9,741 bases of DNA from Christensenella sp. UBA7707 (GTDB taxonomy: Bacteria > Bacillota > Clostridia > Christensenellales > CAG-138), in the NCBI GenBank assembly GCA_002482435.1, contig DLFZ01000225.1:1-9741 (forward strand). The letters are read 5' to 3'. This document shows positions 7,356 to 9,741 of this stretch, piece after piece; positions within the stretch are counted from its first letter, which is position 1; each line of letters opens with the position of its first letter. The notes below the pieces were generated by a model, which saw only the letters and a program-made list of their open reading frames with translations, was not told the origin of the DNA and searched no databases. Made by a program: the position numbers and the translations under genes.

Positions 7356-7535
7356 TTATAATTCCCTGTTGTTTTTGTTCTGTTGGTTCTGCTGGTTTTT
7401 CTTGTTCTGCTGGTTTTGCTGGTTCTGCCTGTTCTGTTGGTTTTGCTGGTTCTGCTGGTTTTGTTTGTTCTGCTGGTTCTGCCTGTTTTGCTGGTTCTGT
7501 TTGTTCAAAGGATTCATGTATTCATCGTAACCCAT
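7356..7535 (-). CDS. Small Gln/Asn-rich triplet-repeat protein, unknown function
   Basis: A 59-residue ORF that looks like a genuine gene: AAAGGAGGT lies 8 bases before the ATG, the stop is TAA, and a strong hairpin terminator follows within 4 bases. The N-terminus MGYDEYMNPLN is followed by 15 consecutive tripeptides (residues 12-56) in which every third residue is Asn, mostly QQN with K or R at intervals, then a short REL tail. By count 22 Gln and 18 Asn make about 68% of the chain; 8 Lys/Arg against 3 acidic residues make it basic. No signal peptide, membrane segment, Cys or Trp is present, so it should be soluble and disordered. I do not recognise a family. Gln/Asn-rich small spore proteins exist in spore formers, but no SASP signature is visible. 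Confidence 0.75.
   Translation of the reverse strand: MGYDEYMNPLNKQNQQNRQNQQNKQNQQNQQNQQNRQNQQNQQNKKNQQNQQNKNNREL
7368..7502 (-). repeat. 15 tandem 9-bp coding repeats
   Basis: The 135 bases coding for residues 12-56 of the small protein are 15 uninterrupted 9-bp units of the type CAGCAGAAC, with variants CAGCAAAAC, AGGCAGAAC, AAACAAAAC and CAACAGAAC. Unit length keeps the frame, so gain or loss of units would alter protein length without a frameshift. CAG/CAA variation among units shows they are not recent identical copies throughout. Confidence 0.85.
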
Positions 7536-7542
7536 GCGTCAA

Positions 7543-7551
7543 ACCTCCTTT
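7543..7551 (-). promoter_or_regulatory. Strong Shine-Dalgarno of the Q/N-rich gene
   Basis: AAAGGAGGT on the minus strand, with 8 bases between GGAGG and the ATG at 7535, is a near-complete match to the 16S anti-Shine-Dalgarno. It is one of the two best ribosome binding sites in the window, the other being that of rpmB, and implies high translation. Confidence 0.8.
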
Positions 7552-7555
7552 CCGT

Positions 7556-7603
7556 TCATGCTGACAAGTCTATTATCTGCTGAAAAAGCACCGCGTTATC
7601 CAT
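7556..7603 (-). CDS. Possible 15-residue leader ORF, doubtful
   Basis: A short frame reading MDNAVLFQQIIDLSA ends 20 bases before the ATG of the Q/N-rich gene. GGAG lies 8 bases before its ATG. The same frame stays open upstream to 7738 without an ATG, so this could instead be the tail of a longer peptide using another start. No homologue is recognised and the reading is tentative. Confidence 0.2.
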   Translation of the reverse strand: MDNAVLFQQIIDLSA

Positions 7604-7837
7604 AGCATTTTCTCCGTTTTTTTCATCAAATTGCTTTTTTAAAAGCTTCTTACCGCATAGGATACCCAAAAGAGCAAATACTAGGGTGTGCTTGGAATGT
7701 GCATGATGACCGATGCTGGGTATTTTTGCAGGAATAGTTTACGTGGCACCGCAAGAAAAGCGTCGAAGAAGTGTGCATTTTTCAAACGCACCTGATTATG
7801 CCTCATCAGAAATGCTTTTTTACGGGCGGTAAGGCAC
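7604..7837. other. Intergenic region between divergent small gene and amidohydrolase
   Basis: This stretch should contain the promoters of two divergent transcripts, the Q/N-rich gene leftward and the amidohydrolase rightward. I found no promoter pair good enough to name in either direction. A 63-codon minus-strand frame (7681-7872) crosses it but overlaps the amidohydrolase start and shows no ribosome binding site or recognisable content. Confidence 0.4.
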
Positions 7838-9001
7838 ATGCTTTTGATACGCAACGGATACATCGCCACCATGAGCGGGCGCGATCATGACCGCGGCAGC
7901 GTGCTTGTTGACAAGGGAAAGATCATTGCCGTTGGCACAAGCATCGACCTTGAGCTTGCGCGCGAAGCGCAGGTGCTCGACGCGAGTGGGTTGATCGTAA
8001 TGCCGGGTTTGATTGAGGCGCACTGTCACATCGGCATCACCGAAGAAAAAAAAGGTTCAATCGGCGACGATTGCAACGAAACCTCCAACCCGCTCATGCC
8101 CACGCTTCGCGCCATTGATGCTATCAACCCCATGGATTCCGCGTTTCACAATGCGCTTGCTTCGGGTATCACCTCGGCTATGGTCGGCCCCGGAAGTTCC
8201 AACGTGGTGGGCGGACAGTTTGCATTTATCAAGCTTACAGGGCGCTGTCTTGACCATATGACGGTGCTGTTCCCCGCCGCCATGAAGATCGCCTTCGGAG
8301 AAAACCCAAAAACAAATTACGGTTCCAACGGCAATGTACCTTCTACGCGCATGAGCATAGCCTCAATGCTCCGCGAGGAACTCTTTTTAGCGCAAGGCTA
8401 CAAAAACAAGCGCGACAACGCGCAAAAAAACGGCGAGTCCTTTGAACCTGATTTTCGCATGGAAAGCTACATGCCGCTGTTCGAAGGGAAAATTCCCCTG
8501 AAAGCGCATGTACACCGCGCGGACGATATTTTAACCGCAATTCGAATCGCAAAGGAATTCTCTCTTTCCGCCACACTCGACCATTGTACCGAGGGGCATT
8601 TGATCCCTACTGAAATCGCCGCGAGCGGCTTCCCAGCCATTGTAGGCCCGTCGCTTGCCTCGCGTTCAAAGCCCGAAGTGGAAAGCCTCGATTTTAAAAC
8701 GGCGGGCATCCTCAACAAAGCGGGTGTGCTCGTTGCCATCACCACCGACCATCCCGTGACGCGCATCCAATATCTTGCGCTTTGTGCGGGACTCGCCGCA
8801 CGCGAAGGCTTAGGCGAATATGAGGCACTCAAGGCCATCACCATAAACGCCGCGCGTATTTGCCGCGTTTCCCATAGGGTGGGCAGCCTTGAGGTGGGCA
8901 AAGATGCCGATATCGCGATTTTTGACAGCAACCCGATGGATGTATTTTCAAACGCAATTTACACCATCATCGACGGCGAAGTCGTGTACCAAAAGAAGTA
9001 A
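7838..9001 (+). CDS. Amidohydrolase family protein (imidazolonepropionase-like)
   Basis: A 387-residue metal-dependent hydrolase of the COG1228-type amidohydrolase group. A small beta domain (1-55) precedes the TIM barrel. Metal ligands visible are H62 and H64 (EAHCHIG), H224/H226 (KAHVHRADD), H249 or H254 (LDHCTEGH) and D304 (ITTDHP). K150 in FPAAMKIAFGENPK sits where a carboxylated lysine could bridge two metals. The C-terminus ends in the usual EVGKDADIAIFD and IIDGEVVYQ strands. The reaction would be hydrolysis of a cyclic amide, amide or similar C-N bond, in the cytosol. HutI proper is unlikely because no histidine-degradation genes are adjacent; the substrate is unknown. The ATG at 7838 has only a weak AAGG upstream, but the N-terminal LLIRNGYIATM fits the family start. 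Confidence 0.88.
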   Translation: MLLIRNGYIATMSGRDHDRGSVLVDKGKIIAVGTSIDLELAREAQVLDASGLIVMPGLIEAHCHIGITEEKKGSIGDDCNETSNPLMPTLRAIDAINPMDSAFHNALASGITSAMVGPGSSNVVGGQFAFIKLTGRCLDHMTVLFPAAMKIAFGENPKTNYGSNGNVPSTRMSIASMLREELFLAQGYKNKRDNAQKNGESFEPDFRMESYMPLFEGKIPLKAHVHRADDILTAIRIAKEFSLSATLDHCTEGHLIPTEIAASGFPAIVGPSLASRSKPEVESLDFKTAGILNKAGVLVAITTDHPVTRIQYLALCAGLAAREGLGEYEALKAITINAARICRVSHRVGSLEVGKDADIAIFDSNPMDVFSNAIYTIIDGEVVYQKK

Positions 9002-9008
9002 GTTTTGC

Positions 9009-9037
9009 TTGCAAAGATAGTTTGTGCGTGATAGAAT
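9009..9037 (+). promoter_or_regulatory. Promoter of rpmB
   Basis: TTGCAA (9009-9014) and TAGAAT (9032-9037) are separated by 17 bp, starting 8 bases after the amidohydrolase stop. The -10 box has one mismatch to TATAAT and the -35 two to TTGACA. Start of transcription would be near 9044, giving a leader of about 47 bases. No clear terminator separates the amidohydrolase, so readthrough may add to rpmB expression. Confidence 0.65.
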
Positions 9038-9054
9038 ACTTTTGTTTGATTGAA

Positions 9055-9071
9055 ACCGTAAGCCTTATGGT
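9055..9071 (+). promoter_or_regulatory. Possible leader hairpin upstream of rpmB
   Basis: ACCGTAA and TTATGGT can pair over 7 bp (one G-U pair) around a GCC loop, ending 5 bases before the ribosome binding site. It could modulate translation of L28, but it is short and A/U-rich; function is speculative. Confidence 0.25.
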
Positions 9072-9090
9072 CGGCAAGGAGGTGTAGAGC

Positions 9091-9282
9091 ATGGGTAAGT
9101 TTTGCGAAGTTTGCAACAAGGGTATCATGTCCGGTAATTTGGTGAGTCACTCCAACAGGAAAACCAAACGCTCCTGGGCACCCAACATCCAGCGTGTTAC
9201 CGCCGTAATCAACGGCACACCGCGCAAGATGGACGTTTGCACGCGCTGCCTTCGTTCCGGTAAGGTTCAACGCGGCATCTAA
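9091..9282 (+). CDS. rpmB: 50S ribosomal protein L28
   Basis: A 63-residue basic protein of the large ribosomal subunit. It opens MGKFCEVCNKG and contains SHSNRKTKRSW, the core L28 block that contacts rRNA, then VCTRCLRSGKV. Four cysteines (C5, C8, C50, C53) form the zinc-binding C+ type rather than the zinc-free paralogue made during zinc starvation. AAGGAGGT lies 7 bases before the ATG, one of the strongest sites in the window. It is monocistronic, with its own promoter and a terminator about 20 bases after the stop, typical for rpmB in Clostridia. Confidence 0.98.
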   Translation: MGKFCEVCNKGIMSGNLVSHSNRKTKRSWAPNIQRVTAVINGTPRKMDVCTRCLRSGKVQRGI

Positions 9283-9300
9283 TTTCATCGCTTGACTTTT

Positions 9301-9332
9301 ACAGGCCGACACAAAAGTGTCGGCCTGTTTTC
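9301..9332 (+). terminator. Rho-independent terminator of rpmB
   Basis: A perfect 12-bp stem (ACAGGCCGACAC / GTGTCGGCCTGT) closes an AAAA loop and is followed by TTTTCTT on the plus strand. It begins 18 bases after the rpmB stop. On the minus strand the hairpin is followed by AAAAG, not a U-tract, so it should not serve the convergent HAD gene well. Confidence 0.92.
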
Positions 9333-9355
9333 TTGCTGTAAGCTTTTTTTATTCA

Positions 9356-9741
9356 TCAAAAAGCCTTAAGGCATTGTTGCAACTCGTCCCACGCCTTTAT
9401 ATGGAGGTGCACGCAGGTAGGCTGCCGCTGCACAGGCCTGTAAAAACACGGCAGCGGGCTTTCATACCACACGGGAAACATCCCAGCGGCGGATGCCCCC
9501 CTCCACATCGCATACAACGTCGTCACCGCAAAACCATATTTCATTGGGTTGTAGCTTTGCCCGCCCCGCCGCGAGTTCAAACAAATGGCGGTTTGGCTTG
9601 CGAAATACATAGTCGCTTGAAGCGATTACGAAATCAAAGCGATTGTTTGGCAGAAGCTCCGCCGTGCTTTTTTCAAGCGTCGCACTCGAGTAAGCGATGT
9701 TGCTGATAACGCCGCTTCTGATTCCCTCTTGTTCGAAAAAA
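9356..9741 (-). pseudogene. HAD-family hydrolase, 3' part, frameshifted (5' end off window)
   Basis: The C-terminal part of a HAD-superfamily hydrolase enters from the right edge. The upstream frame reads EQEGIRSGVISN (motif II region), IASSDYVFRKPNRHLFELA (motif III lysine) and EIWFCGDDVVCDVEG (motif IV acidic residues). It then meets six G on the minus strand (9501-9496) and goes on to an early TGA at 9464-9462. One base fewer in the run gives DVEGASAAGMFPVWYES, the expected GA-x-AAGM continuation of the family, and an open frame to a TGA at 9356 ending ELQQCLKAF. The coding signal on both sides is intact, so this is a recent lesion, a sequencing error in a homopolymer, or slippage. The substrate is unknown; HAD enzymes mostly dephosphorylate small metabolites. 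Confidence 0.8.

Noticed and set aside
7368..7502. CRISPR-like array
   Set aside because: Units are contiguous 9-bp repeats without spacers, inside a coding frame.
7105..7530. Plus-strand frame with striking FCWFCWFCLF repeats
   Set aside because: It is the complement of the Q/N triplet repeat. The minus strand has the ribosome binding site and terminator, whereas this frame begins inside the surE -10 box and lacks start signals.
7681..7872. 63-codon minus-strand frame
   Set aside because: It overlaps the start of the amidohydrolase on the other strand, has no good ribosome binding site and no recognisable content. It might be a decayed fragment but cannot be supported.
9356..9610. Independent 84-codon minus-strand gene
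   Set aside because: Its first part is out of frame with the HAD motifs, and only the part after the homopolymer is real coding sequence; it is the displaced 3' end of the HAD gene.
9317..9706. Plus-strand frame of 129 codons after rpmB
   Set aside because: It starts inside the rpmB terminator and is antisense to the HAD gene.

Overview
The window looks like a chromosomal stretch from a Clostridia-type Bacillota (Firmicutes). The evidence is a fused ispH-rpsA gene, the run BaiN-like flavoprotein / cmk / plsC / ispH-rpsA that recurs in Clostridia, a four-cysteine ribosomal protein L28, and AGGAGG-type ribosome binding sites. No transposase, integrase, tRNA, rRNA or CRISPR array was seen. The lineage call is inference from gene content.

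Positions 1-7142, minus strand: one compact seven-gene operon read right to left. The order is surE (nucleotidase), an RpiR-type SIS regulator, a histidine phosphatase, a BaiN/HI0933-like flavoprotein, cmk (CMP kinase), plsC (acyltransferase) and the ispH-rpsA fusion, which runs off the left edge. A clear sigma-A promoter (TTGAAA, 17 bp, TACAAT) precedes surE. Junctions are 9-28 bp gaps or 4-base overlaps (ATGA, GTGA, TTGA), which implies co-transcription and translational coupling. The operon joins nucleotide metabolism, phospholipid synthesis, isoprenoid synthesis and translation.

Positions 7143-7837: a gene-poor interval. Its main content is a 59-codon minus-strand gene with a near-perfect ribosome binding site and its own hairpin terminator. 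It encodes an extremely Gln/Asn-rich peptide made of 15 tandem tripeptides, each ending in Asn. I do not recognise the family. A possible short leader ORF lies just upstream of it.

Positions 7838-9332, plus strand: an imidazolonepropionase-type amidohydrolase of unknown substrate, then rpmB (L28) with its own promoter, strong ribosome binding site and a perfect 12-bp terminator hairpin.

Positions 9356-9741, minus strand: the 3' part of a HAD-family hydrolase, convergent with rpmB. Its reading frame breaks at a run of six C (plus strand), so it is a pseudogene, a sequencing error, or a slippage-controlled gene.

The points most worth a second look are the Q/N triplet-repeat peptide, a likely internal translation start that would release free S1 from the IspH-S1 fusion, and the homopolymer frameshift in the HAD gene.
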